DNA of 64,000 nt. It comes from Myxococcales bacterium (GTDB lineage Bacteria > Myxococcota_A > UBA9042). The notes below the pieces were generated by a model. The model was not told the origin of the DNA. It saw nothing but the letters and a program-made list of their open reading frames with translations, and searched no databases. The translations under genes were made by a program, and so were the position numbers. The stretch is taken from positions 62,001 through 126,000 of the forward strand of contig CANLIC010000007.1 of the NCBI GenBank assembly GCA_947491025.1, given 5' to 3'. Positions 46,157 to 54,516 of the stretch are shown piece after piece; position 1 is the stretch's first letter; each line of letters begins with the position of its first letter.

Positions 46157-47830
46157 CTACGATCCGGGCGGTGGTGGTGCTTCGGTGTCGGTGGGCGCCT
46201 TGGGCGCCGACGCCGAGAGCAGGCGCTCCAGCGTAGACGTAACGCACAACTGGCCGGCGAGCGCGTCCTTGGCCGTAGCCGCCGCGTCCTGAACCAGGCG
46301 CTTGCGCTCGGGGCCCGAGGGCAGACCCTGGTCGAGCTGCTCCCAGGTGTGCTGCGTGAACCCGCTGGCCCGGCAGAGCTGGTGCACGATGCTGACGAGG
46401 CAGCGCTGGCCGCCGGGCATGCCGACCAAGAATCCTGCGACCTCATTGGACTCGAGCAGCGACGAGCGACGGCCGATGATCGAACAAGGGGCAGACTGCG
46501 TGGCCTCAATCTCGGCGTTGGCGTTGCGGGCCAGAAAGAGATCGTAGAGCGACTGGTTCTTCAGCTTCCAACGACCCTGGCCACGCGGTGCCGCCTCGAG
46601 CAGCGACGACTGCAGCAGCCTCTCGCAAATCGCCTTCTTCTCGCCGTCGTCGCGGCCAGGGCTGATGCCGAGGCAAGCATCGAGCGTGAAGGCGAGGTTG
46701 CGGTCCCCGTCGCCGAGCAGCGCCTTGGCGAACATGCGGTCGACCAGGGCGATGGCGGCGCGGGGCGCGAGCGAGGTGCCCTGGAGGTCCTTGATCAGCA
46801 GAACCTCAAGATAATACTCGTAGACACGGGTGCGGCTTGGCTCAAGCTTGCCGGGCGCGCTGCCGCCCGCTGCGGCGAAATTCTGCGCGATCTTCTCGGC
46901 GACGAAGAAGTCGCGGTAGGTAGAGAGGTGCGGGTAGTAGCAGCGGCCGTCTGCGCTTTGTGCTTTGCGATCGAGACCGTAGCGGCGTAGCAGTGCCTGC
47001 AGCGCGGCGCGGCGCTCGGGGTCCGGGATGATCTCGGCGATGGCGGCATCCGTGCGGGCGCAGTCGAGCTGCGGGAGTTCGACCAGGGCATCGACCGTGC
47101 GCAGGCCGTAGGTGCCGGTAAAGACGGGGGGTCGCGTAAAGACCACGACCCGTAGGTTCGGAAAGCGGTCGAGGGTCTGGTTGAGCGTCTCGACCACCGC
47201 CAGCCGACGCTGCAGCGCGACCTCATCGAGCGAGTCGAGCAGGAGCAGCCAGGGCTTTTCGCCGAAATGCTTGCTGAGCCAGTCGCCACCGTGGGCATCG
47301 ACGGGGGCGCCAAAGCGACGCGCCGCCATGATCTGCAGGGCGTTGTCGTCGCTGGTGACCGAGAGCCCTTCGGCCTCGGCGACGTCCCACTGCAGGTCGA
47401 CGCGGGCGGTCGCCAACGTCGGGCAGAGGGTCGCCTCGACCGACCAGCCGAGCTTGGACTTGCCCGTGCCGCCACGGGCAATGACCAGCGTCGTTCGCGC
47501 CTTGCCCGAGGCGAGCAGTGCGTGGAACTCGGCTTCGCCGACACGCCTGGGCTGAGCGTCTTGGGCGTCGCCGGGGATGCGGTGGTAGACGATGTCTGGC
47601 GGGTGAAAGCTGCCGTCCTTGACCTCGGCGGCGCGGCGAGCGCCGAGCTCGGTGCAGGCGCGCGCCGCTTCGTTGGCGGGGCTCGGGGCCGTGGCACCAA
47701 CCTGGGCCTGCGCCGGGGCCTTGGCCGCGCCGCCGCAGCCGGGCACCACCAGCGCGCCGACGGTCAGCCAGAGGGTCGACGCAGCGCGCGCCGCTAGGGG
47801 GAAGGCTCGAGTCGGCACGGTGGGCTCCAT
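46157..47830 (-). CDS. NACHT-like P-loop NTPase with lipoprotein signal (copy 3)
   Basis: Third member of the family, 557 residues, on the opposite strand, converging on the transporter gene. Signal: ARAASTLWLTVGALVVPGC with lipobox Cys32. P-loop ARGGTGKSK at 118-126, Walker B LLLLDSLDEVAL (the most canonical of the three), then VVVFTRPPV. Shared landmarks: CYYPHLSTYRDF, ICERLLQSSLLE and LVGMPGGQRC. All ten mature cysteines align with copies 1 and 2. The C-terminus adds a short acidic/proline tail (TEAPPPPGS). ATG 47830 gives a compact signal but has a poor ribosome site; the frame opens at a TTG at 47893. Confidence 0.78.
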   Translation of the reverse strand: MEPTVPTRAFPLAARAASTLWLTVGALVVPGCGGAAKAPAQAQVGATAPSPANEAARACTELGARRAAEVKDGSFHPPDIVYHRIPGDAQDAQPRRVGEAEFHALLASGKARTTLVIARGGTGKSKLGWSVEATLCPTLATARVDLQWDVAEAEGLSVTSDDNALQIMAARRFGAPVDAHGGDWLSKHFGEKPWLLLLDSLDEVALQRRLAVVETLNQTLDRFPNLRVVVFTRPPVFTGTYGLRTVDALVELPQLDCARTDAAIAEIIPDPERRAALQALLRRYGLDRKAQSADGRCYYPHLSTYRDFFVAEKIAQNFAAAGGSAPGKLEPSRTRVYEYYLEVLLIKDLQGTSLAPRAAIALVDRMFAKALLGDGDRNLAFTLDACLGISPGRDDGEKKAICERLLQSSLLEAAPRGQGRWKLKNQSLYDLFLARNANAEIEATQSAPCSIIGRRSSLLESNEVAGFLVGMPGGQRCLVSIVHQLCRASGFTQHTWEQLDQGLPSGPERKRLVQDAAATAKDALAGQLCVTSTLERLLSASAPKAPTDTEAPPPPGS

Positions 47831-47893
47831 CGCGGCGGCGCTCGGGCTGCATCGCGTCTCCCCGAGTATGATCTCGCTCGCGCGGGCGCGCAA

Positions 47894-48943
47894 TCAGCCG
47901 TCGAGGTCGGTGGCGCGGCCGGGCGCGGCCTGGGCAGGCGCAGAGGGGAAGAGGAACACGTCGTCGGCCTCGACGTTGTCGTCGCCTGCTGCGACAGATG
48001 AGCCGCCTTGGCTGCCGCTCGCGAAAGCCCTGTCGTCACGGCCGACCGGCCACCAGCGCGTTCCTGGCAGAGGTCCAGGCGCCGAGGCCCGTTGGGCGCG
48101 CCGCGCGCACCAGGCGGCGTAGGCGGCCCTGTGCGCCGCGCGGGCGGCTGGTTCGAGATCGTAGCGAAAACGCAACGTCACGTTGGCAGAACGGTGCTCA
48201 TCGCGGCGCGAGGCGAAGAGGACCTGCTCGAGCCAGGCCCCTCCCTTGGGGTGCAAGGCAAAAATCGGCAAGGCGGGTCGGCCCTCTGCGTCGCCGAGCT
48301 GCCGCAGCACCCGCCAGACGGCGGACTGAAAGGGGGCGGTGTCTGCGTCGAGCGCCGCACGCGAGCAACCGGCGGCCCACGCCTCGGCGCCGAGATTCAT
48401 CGCCTGGAGCGCATGGCGCAGGCCCAGCGCCGGTGACAGCGTGCAGGCGCTGGCGCCAGGTTGGGACGCGACCCACTGCAGCGATGCCGCGAGCAGGGCC
48501 TGGGCCGCGCCGCCGTCGCGGGCCTCGCTGGCCACCGACAGCGCGATGAAGTGCCAGCGTCCGCCCGCGGGTCGGTCGAGCGCACGCGCGCCATTGGGGC
48601 TGCGGCACTCGAGGAGATCATCAAAGCGGTCGATGGGTTCTGGGCCGTGCACGCCGATGATCGCCCCGATTAGCGCCGACGGCGCCGGGTCGACCTGCTC
48701 GCGGCCTCCTGTGAGCGCAAAGGCGCCCAGCACCCGCACCGGCCAACCCCCCGCTGGCTGGAGGAGGTCGACCCAGCGTGCGATGCCGAGGTCGATCCAA
48801 TCCGGGCCGTGGATCGCGAGAAAGCGCCGGCGCAGCGGGCCCTCGGCAGCCAGCGCGGCCAGATCGAGCTCCGCGACGGCGACCTCGGGACGCGGCTGCG
48901 GCGTCCCGGGCGTCGGCTCCAGCGATTGAAGTCGTGGCCCCAT
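47894..48943 (-). CDS. GNAT-like acetyltransferase-fold protein, tentative
   Basis: A 349-residue cytoplasmic protein without signal or membrane spans. The middle (RWHFIALSVASEARDGGAAQALLAASLQWV) has the strand-helix pattern of the acetyl-CoA-binding motif of GNAT enzymes, although the pyrophosphate loop is degenerate, and the later LGLRHALQAMNLGAEAWA resembles the GNAT C-terminal strand. The N- and C-terminal parts are not recognised. ATG 48943 is the only start giving a sensible N-terminus; the frame continues to 49333 through an Arg-rich stretch that overlaps cysH. It is divergent from cysH with a 38-base gap and follows closely upstream of NTPase copy 3 on the same strand. Confidence 0.5.
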   Translation of the reverse strand: MGPRLQSLEPTPGTPQPRPEVAVAELDLAALAAEGPLRRRFLAIHGPDWIDLGIARWVDLLQPAGGWPVRVLGAFALTGGREQVDPAPSALIGAIIGVHGPEPIDRFDDLLECRSPNGARALDRPAGGRWHFIALSVASEARDGGAAQALLAASLQWVASQPGASACTLSPALGLRHALQAMNLGAEAWAAGCSRAALDADTAPFQSAVWRVLRQLGDAEGRPALPIFALHPKGGAWLEQVLFASRRDEHRSANVTLRFRYDLEPAARAAHRAAYAAWCARRAQRASAPGPLPGTRWWPVGRDDRAFASGSQGGSSVAAGDDNVEADDVFLFPSAPAQAAPGRATDLDG

Positions 48944-48981
48944 CGCCGCTATCGTGCCAGCCCAGCCAGCCGGAGGCCAGC

Positions 48982-49773
48982 ATGAGCGAGCCAGAGACGC
49001 AGACCGACACCGCGCCCGCCGCTGATGCGCTGGCCGCCGCCGACGACGAGGCGCGCGCCCTCGACAAGGCGCTCCAGGGCCGCCAGCCCTTCCATGTCGT
49101 TGAGGCGGCGTTTGAGCGCTTCGGCCCGTCGCTCGTCGTCTCCTTCTCTGGCGCTGAAGACGTGCTAGTGGTCGACCTCGCGGTGCAGGTGCTCGGCGCG
49201 CGCGCTGCCAGCGAGCTGCGGGTGCTGACCCTCGACACCGGCCGCCTGCACCCCGAGACGCTGCGCTATCTGGAGGAGGTGCGGCAGCATTACGGCATCG
49301 CGCTGCAGGTGCAGATGCCAGACGGTGCGGCAACCCAGGCGCTGGTGCAGCGCAAGGGCTTGTTCTCGTTCTATGTCGACGGCCACAAGGAGTGCTGCAG
49401 CGTGCGCAAAGTGGCGCCGCTCCGCCGGGCCCTCGCCGGTGCTCCAGCCTGGATGACCGGCCAACGCCGCGACCAGAGCCCAGACACCCGCGCCGCCGTG
49501 CCGTTTTGTGAGCTCGACCGCGCGTTTTCCGGCCCGCAGCAGCCTCTCTTCAAATTCAATCCGCTCGCCAACTGGAAAAGCGCCGAGGTGTGGCGCTACC
49601 TGCGCGGCGCCGGCATCCCAACCAATCCGCTGCACCAGCGCGGCTTCATCAGCATCGGCTGCGAGCCCTGCACGCGCGCGGTCGGCCCCGGTGAGCATGA
49701 GCGCGCGGGCCGCTGGTGGTGGGAAGAGGCCACGCAGAAGGAGTGTGGCCTGCATCGGCCTGACGACGCGTAG
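48982..49773 (+). CDS. cysH: Adenylylsulfate (APS) reductase, assimilatory
   Basis: Reduces adenylylsulfate to sulfite for cysteine synthesis; 263 residues. The P-loop-like SFSGAEDV near 55, CCSVRKVAPLRRAL near 136 and CEPCTRAV near 230 form the Cys-Cys...Cys-x2-Cys set that binds a [4Fe-4S] cluster, marking the APS form rather than the PAPS form. TGQRRDQSPDTR is the substrate loop and the C-terminal ECGLH carries the catalytic cysteine. ATG 48982 follows CGGAGG at five bases. It fits with the cysteine synthase gene at 27061. Confidence 0.94.
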   Translation: MSEPETQTDTAPAADALAAADDEARALDKALQGRQPFHVVEAAFERFGPSLVVSFSGAEDVLVVDLAVQVLGARAASELRVLTLDTGRLHPETLRYLEEVRQHYGIALQVQMPDGAATQALVQRKGLFSFYVDGHKECCSVRKVAPLRRALAGAPAWMTGQRRDQSPDTRAAVPFCELDRAFSGPQQPLFKFNPLANWKSAEVWRYLRGAGIPTNPLHQRGFISIGCEPCTRAVGPGEHERAGRWWWEEATQKECGLHRPDDA

Positions 49774-49790
49774 CGCCCGGCTACCGCCGA

Positions 49791-51044
49791 TCAGCTCCCC
49801 AGAATCTCGCGAAGTCGCTCATAGATCGCTTGCAGCGCCGCCTCGTCGCGCTGCCGCGCTGGCGCGCCCTCCTCGACGTGGAGCTCAAGGCCCGGCGCCA
49901 GATTGTGGCGGCGCCAGACCCGGCCCTGGCCCTGGCTGCGGGCTGCACCGCGTCGCGAAGGCAGGATCTCGCTGGAAGCGTCGGCATCGGCCGAAGCTGG
50001 GAGGACGGCAGGGGGGGTGGCGGTCGCGGCTGGTGGGGTCGGAGGGGCCGGTGGCGCCGGAGGGGCCGGTGGCGTGGGCCGGGGCGGCGGAGGCGGCGGA
50101 GGCGGCGGAGGCGGTGGGGTCGGCGAGAGCGTTGAAAAGGGCGGTGGGGGCGGCGGGGCCGGCGACAACGACGGCGACCACGACGGCGGCGGTGGAGGCG
50201 CGACCGTAGGCTTGGCCGCGGCGCCGTGGCTTTGGGTTCGGGCCGATCCGCCCGGGGGCGCAACCGCCTGCGTCCGCGCGACCGTCTCTTCGTCGCTGGC
50301 ATCTCCTATCTCGCCGAAAGCGTCCATCAGCCCGCGCAGATCGCCGGCCGCCAAGGTCTCGCGCTCGCTGCGGCTGCCGGGTCCGCCACGGGTGCGCGGA
50401 CGTCCAGGCGTCATCTGCATCGGCACGGCGTCGGGCAGCCCGAGGTCGTCAACGGCACCTGTCGCGCCCGCGACGCCTTGCGGCGGTGCTCCGTCATAGG
50501 GGGAAGCGCCGAGCAGCAGGTCTGGGACCGCCGGCGCTGGGCGCGTCAGCGGTCGAGCCGGCGGCAAGGGGGCGAGGCGTGGCGCCACCGGCTCAGCCTT
50601 GGTCCGGTTGGACATGGCCGTCTCGCCGCGCTCATCGCGGGAGTAGCGGCCTTTGTCCATCATTTGCATCCAGTTGCGCATGACCGCGGCCTTCTTGGCG
50701 GCCTCTTCCGGCTCATCGCAGAGCATGCGCAGATGGTCCTCGTCGACGCCGCGCATCAGCTGGGCGATCCGTTCGAGGTCGAGGTCCGCGCTGCGCAGGA
50801 CTTGCACGGCGCAGAGCTGCAGGAGCTGGCGCTGGTAGAAGATCTGGCGGCTGCCCTCGGTCTCGGGCCCGTCGACCAGACCCCGCTCGATGTAGAAGCG
50901 CAGCAGCGGCTCGTGCAGGGGCTCGGCGCTCGGGTTGGTCGTCCGGTCGCGGAGAAGCTCGCTGGCGTGGGTCAGCAGGCCAAAGGTGTCAAAGCGTTGG
51001 GGGAGGGCACGCACCGCCGAACTGACCGTTTGGTGCCTGGTCAT
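49791..51044 (-). CDS. MerR-like DNA-binding protein with long proline-rich linker
   Basis: A 417-residue protein. The first ~110 residues look like a MerR-type winged helix (EPLLRFYIERGLVDGPE, LQLCAVQVLRSADLDLERIAQLM). A long region of low complexity follows, including an uninterrupted proline run near 320-335 flanked by Pro-Ala repeats. The end is a folded ~50-residue segment (NLAPGLELHVEEGA, then ALQAIYERLREIL). The DNA region coding the proline run contains exact 9-base repeats. No ligand domain typical of MerR proteins is seen. ATG 51044 follows GGGGACGAC. It converges on cysH with a 17-base gap. Target genes unknown. Confidence 0.72.
   Translation of the reverse strand: MTRHQTVSSAVRALPQRFDTFGLLTHASELLRDRTTNPSAEPLHEPLLRFYIERGLVDGPETEGSRQIFYQRQLLQLCAVQVLRSADLDLERIAQLMRGVDEDHLRMLCDEPEEAAKKAAVMRNWMQMMDKGRYSRDERGETAMSNRTKAEPVAPRLAPLPPARPLTRPAPAVPDLLLGASPYDGAPPQGVAGATGAVDDLGLPDAVPMQMTPGRPRTRGGPGSRSERETLAAGDLRGLMDAFGEIGDASDEETVARTQAVAPPGGSARTQSHGAAAKPTVAPPPPPSWSPSLSPAPPPPPPFSTLSPTPPPPPPPPPPPPRPTPPAPPAPPAPPTPPAATATPPAVLPASADADASSEILPSRRGAARSQGQGRVWRRHNLAPGLELHVEEGAPARQRDEAALQAIYERLREILGS
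50083..50114. repeat. GGCGGCGGA microsatellite inside the proline-rich coding region
   Basis: Three and a half perfect copies of the 9-base unit GGCGGCGGA (plus-strand reading). On the coding minus strand this gives proline codons only. Loss or gain of a unit would change the run by three prolines without a frameshift. Confidence 0.8.
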
Positions 51045-51174
51045 GTCGTCCCCGCTGCTCGCCCGATGCGTCGTCCTTGCTGCCGGCGCTGCGCCGTACG
51101 CCCGGCCAGTGTGGAGCGACCGCGGCGAGCGGGCAACTTTCGGCGCCTTGGCGGCTAACGCGCTGTGCGGCGCA

Positions 51175-52407
51175 TCAGTCGCAGGTCAAGACCTCGACCT
51201 GATAGCTGAAGGGCTTGGCCACGCCGCTGATCTCGACGGTGTAGGTCTTGCCGCCCTCGGCCTTCCAGCCGCTGGGCGCGAAGCCCAGCGCGTATTTGCT
51301 GCCGTAGCCGCCGCCAAGCTGCCACTGCGTCATCGGCAACTCGGCGCCGCTCTCGTCCAAGATCCGGACCTTGGCTTTGGTCATCACGATGCTGTCGCTC
51401 TGAATCGACCAGCCCGTGCCGTCGATCGACTCCTTGCCATAGGGGCCGAACGCCTTGACCGGCACCTTGCCCGCCGGCGGCCAGGCGATGAAGGGCGCTT
51501 GCGACTTGCCCGTGCCGCCGATGACCCAGAGGCAGGACGCCTTGGTCGCCGTCGAGCCGACGCCGATGGGGCCGAGCGAATGGGAGAGGATCCACCGGCG
51601 ATGGCCCAGGGTGTCGTGGTTGTGGGCGCCTGAATCGACCATGTAGCGGTCCACCGAGGTGACGCCCGGCGCCGTCGAGATGTTGCTGCGCTTGGCGGCG
51701 AGGGAGCCGTCTTCGGTCCAGCACTTCCAGCTCTGAGCGGGGGTGTGCGAGAGCTTGCCGTTGGCCGCCATGATGAGGGCGCAGGCCTGCGCCTTCTGGT
51801 CCAAGTCGGGTGCGCGCGCCACCTCGGGCAGGCCGACCAGCCAGCGGTAGAGGTTGACGAGCTTGAGCGCGTTGTTCTTGGCCGACTCGCTGACGTCGCC
51901 CGGATCGCATGCCGCCATGTTGCCCGAGAAGGTGCCCTCGGCGAGGTCGCTGCGGTCCTGCTTCCAGCGTGCGCAGACCGCTTCGGCCGTGGTTGGCCCG
52001 GGGCCGCCGGTGCCGCCGCCGCCCACCGTGTCACCGCCGCCGCCGCCACCGCCTACGACGTCCTGTCCGCCCGTAGCGTCAGCGGCCGCCGGCGAGGGCG
52101 GGGTCTGGCAGACGGTCACGAAGGCGCCAGGCTGCTCGCCGAGGCCGTTCTCGCCGCAGACCGTAGTCGCCTCGCAGACGCCGAGGAGCTGCCAGGTGCC
52201 GCTCGCGTTGTCGCAGAGCATCTGGCTGTTGCCGTAGCAGCCTTCGACCTGGACCAAGGGGTTGCATGCGGAGTCGGCGGCGCCGCCGCTTCCGCTCGGG
52301 GTGGACGCGTAGGGGCTGCCGCCGCCGCCGCCGGTGGCGCAGGCGCTGGAGCACAGCAACGCCAGGGTGCCGAGGCGTGCCGCCTGGCTGAGCGTTTGTC
52401 GGTCCAT
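51175..52407 (-). CDS. CAP (SCP/PR-1)-domain lipoprotein
   Basis: A 410-residue exported protein. Signal peptide LGTLALLCSSAC gives a lipobox near residue 23, then Gly/Ser-rich linkers and a cysteine-containing segment (CYGNSQMLCDN, GVCEATTVCGENG) often seen in surface lipoproteins of this lineage. The CAP domain follows: NNALKLVNLYRWLVGLPEV, the histidine in NGKLSHTPA and LGHRRWILSHSLGPIGVG. A final beta-domain ends VEVLTCD. CAP proteins bind sterols, lipids or peptidoglycan-like ligands in other systems; the role here is unknown. ATG 52407 follows GAGGGATC. Confidence 0.82.
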   Translation of the reverse strand: MDRQTLSQAARLGTLALLCSSACATGGGGGSPYASTPSGSGGAADSACNPLVQVEGCYGNSQMLCDNASGTWQLLGVCEATTVCGENGLGEQPGAFVTVCQTPPSPAAADATGGQDVVGGGGGGGDTVGGGGTGGPGPTTAEAVCARWKQDRSDLAEGTFSGNMAACDPGDVSESAKNNALKLVNLYRWLVGLPEVARAPDLDQKAQACALIMAANGKLSHTPAQSWKCWTEDGSLAAKRSNISTAPGVTSVDRYMVDSGAHNHDTLGHRRWILSHSLGPIGVGSTATKASCLWVIGGTGKSQAPFIAWPPAGKVPVKAFGPYGKESIDGTGWSIQSDSIVMTKAKVRILDESGAELPMTQWQLGGGYGSKYALGFAPSGWKAEGGKTYTVEISGVAKPFSYQVEVLTCD

Positions 52408-52647
52408 CGGGATCCCTCGTCGGTGGCAGGCGACAGGTGCGAGCAGCCCAGTGCTCCCCCGCGGCGCGAGCGCGCGACGGTAGCAAGCGGAGGCGCTTGC
52501 GACAACGTAGAAGCGTAAAGACGGCCGTGTCGGGCGGCATGCCTGCGCCTGGCAATGCGCCCTCCCTGACCCAGGGTGGACCGCCGCCCCCCGCCGCAGC
52601 TACGCTCTCGCCCGCGGTCGGCCGGCGCCACCGCCAAGGAGCCGCCG

Positions 52648-53544
52648 ATGATGGACCCCACCCACGATCTCCAGGCGCCGCATGGCCCCGCCGTCATCAG
52701 CTGCGCGCTGACCGGCGTCCTCACCGACCCCAAGCGCCACCCCGTGCCGGTGACCCCCGAGGAGATGGCGCTGGAGGCCGCGCGGGCCTGGGACGAGGGC
52801 GCGACCATCGTGCACCTGCACTTCCGCGACCAGTCCCCTGGGCTTGGCCACCTGCCGAGCTGGGATCCCGCCGTGGCATCTGCCATCGCCGCGGCCATTC
52901 GGGCGCGGGTGCCGGGGATGCTGCTCAACTTCTCGACCGGCGTGGTCGGCCCCGACATCTCGGGTCCGGCAGCATGCCTGCGCGCCGCGCGGCCCGAGAT
53001 CGCCGCGCTCAACGCTGGGTCCCTCAACTATCTGAAGACGCGCGCCAATGGCGAGTGGGCCTGGTTCCCGATGCTCTTCGACAACCCGGTTGAGAAGATC
53101 GCCGGCTTCGTCGAGGTGATGGACGAGTGCGGCATCGTCCCCGAGTGCGAGTGCTTCGACACCGGCATCGTGCGCTCGGTCGGCATGTTCGCCGCCGCCG
53201 GTCTGTTGAAAGCACCCGTGCACGTCTCGCTGGTGATGGGCATCGACTCCGGAATGCCCGCCGACCCGCGCTGGCTGCCTCTGCTCATCGAGCAGCTCCC
53301 GGCGGGCGCGCAGTGGCAGACCATCGGCATCGGCCGGCAAGAGGTCTGGGCCCTGCATCGCCGCGCCGCCGAGCTCGGCGGACACCTGCGCACAGGCCTG
53401 GAAGACACCTTCTACCTGGAGGATGGCAGCCGCGCCGCCCACAACGGAGCCCTGGTCGCCGAGCTCGTGCGCGTCGCCCGAGGCGCTGGCCGCGAGATCG
53501 CGACCCCGGCCCAGACCCGCGCCGCTTTCGGGCTCGGGGCCTAG
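52648..53544 (+). CDS. BKACE family enzyme (DUF849, 3-keto-5-aminohexanoate cleavage type)
   Basis: A 298-residue zinc-dependent TIM-barrel enzyme of the beta-keto acid cleavage family, which splits a beta-keto acid with acetyl-CoA into acetoacetate and a new CoA ester. The metal ligands are in IVHLHFRD, and the family strands AALNAGSLNY, VPECECFDTG, MGIDSGMPADPRW and HLRTGLEDTFYL are all present. The founding member acts in lysine fermentation, but the family is broad and no lysine-fermentation partners are here, so the substrate is open. Start ATG 52648 (MMDPTHD) follows AAGGAG. Confidence 0.88.
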   Translation: MMDPTHDLQAPHGPAVISCALTGVLTDPKRHPVPVTPEEMALEAARAWDEGATIVHLHFRDQSPGLGHLPSWDPAVASAIAAAIRARVPGMLLNFSTGVVGPDISGPAACLRAARPEIAALNAGSLNYLKTRANGEWAWFPMLFDNPVEKIAGFVEVMDECGIVPECECFDTGIVRSVGMFAAAGLLKAPVHVSLVMGIDSGMPADPRWLPLLIEQLPAGAQWQTIGIGRQEVWALHRRAAELGGHLRTGLEDTFYLEDGSRAAHNGALVAELVRVARGAGREIATPAQTRAAFGLGA

Positions 53545-53580
53545 CCGCGGCGAGCCCGCGCCTGGACAAGGCGACGGCGC

Positions 53581-54372
53581 TCAGATCTTGCCCTGATCCT
53601 TCATCTCTTGCAGGCGCCGCCGCAGCTCCTCGACCAGCGCGCACGACGGCTCATGGCCGCGGTCGCAGGCGTGCTTCAGCCAGCGGGCGCCGTCGCCGAT
53701 GCGTTGGCTGCCAGCGCCGCCCTTGAGGTACCAGACCCCGATTTGGTTGCAGCTCGTCATGTTGCCGGAATCGCAGCGCTGCGCCGTCTCACGGAGGTCT
53801 TGCGCGGTGCCCGCAGGCAGCCCCGATTCGCAGGGGCCGGCGCCTTCGGCCGCAGCGCCGCCAGCGCCTGCGCCGCCAGCGCCTGCGCCTGCGCCGCCCA
53901 CGCCGAGCGCGCCGCCATTCCCAGTCTCGTTGCCTGCACCTGCCTGAGGCTGCGGCGCCGGCGCACTTTCGCCGCGCAGCGTGCCCAGGCCGCCGCCGCC
54001 CGACGGCGCGCCCCGTTGCGGGGTTGCCTTGCCGGCAGTCGTGCTCGGGCCGCGCGCCAATGCCTGGATCAGGGTGCAGGAGGGGCGGTCGCCGTTGTCG
54101 CATCCCCAGCGCAAGAAGCGCCTGCCCTCGAGCTTGCGGTGGTTGCCGCCGCCGCCTATCGAGTACCAGATGCCGAGCCAGCGACACGAGCCGACTTCGC
54201 CCTCGTCACATCGCTCGGCGTGGTCGCGCGCCTTGGCGCTGGCATTGCCGGGCAGGGTGTTGACGGCGCCGAGGTTGGGGCCGCTGGCCCCGCAGCCCGC
54301 GAGGCCGAAGGCGAAAAACATGCCACACAGGACGGCCTTCGCCCCGCTCCGTTGAAGCCCGTAACGCACCAT
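53581..54372 (-). CDS. Cysteine-containing Sel1-type repeat lipoprotein (two units)
   Basis: A 263-residue lipoprotein (signal FFAFGLAGC). It contains two similar modules separated by a Gly/Ala/Pro linker: ERCDEGEVGSCRWLGIWY with GCDNGDRPSCTLIQ, and QRCDSGNMTSCNQIGVWY with ACDRGHEPSCALVE. These resemble Sel1/TPR-like repeats stabilised by disulfides, as in Helicobacter cysteine-rich proteins, which suggests protein-protein binding in the envelope. Start ATG 54372 follows GAGGAG. A one-unit relative lies at 57812. It converges on the BKACE gene with a 36-base gap. Confidence 0.75.
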   Translation of the reverse strand: MVRYGLQRSGAKAVLCGMFFAFGLAGCGASGPNLGAVNTLPGNASAKARDHAERCDEGEVGSCRWLGIWYSIGGGGNHRKLEGRRFLRWGCDNGDRPSCTLIQALARGPSTTAGKATPQRGAPSGGGGLGTLRGESAPAPQPQAGAGNETGNGGALGVGGAGAGAGGAGAGGAAAEGAGPCESGLPAGTAQDLRETAQRCDSGNMTSCNQIGVWYLKGGAGSQRIGDGARWLKHACDRGHEPSCALVEELRRRLQEMKDQGKI

Positions 54373-54516
54373 GGCTGCTCCTCGGCGCCGGCCCGGCGCG
54401 TTCTCTGCCGCGACCTGGACCTATCATCCATCCTACATCGGCGCGCCGGAGTCTGGTAGCCGACGCATGGGCCGCGTAGCATCGACGGGCGCTTCTTCTG
54501 CGCACTCGAGGCTCGG

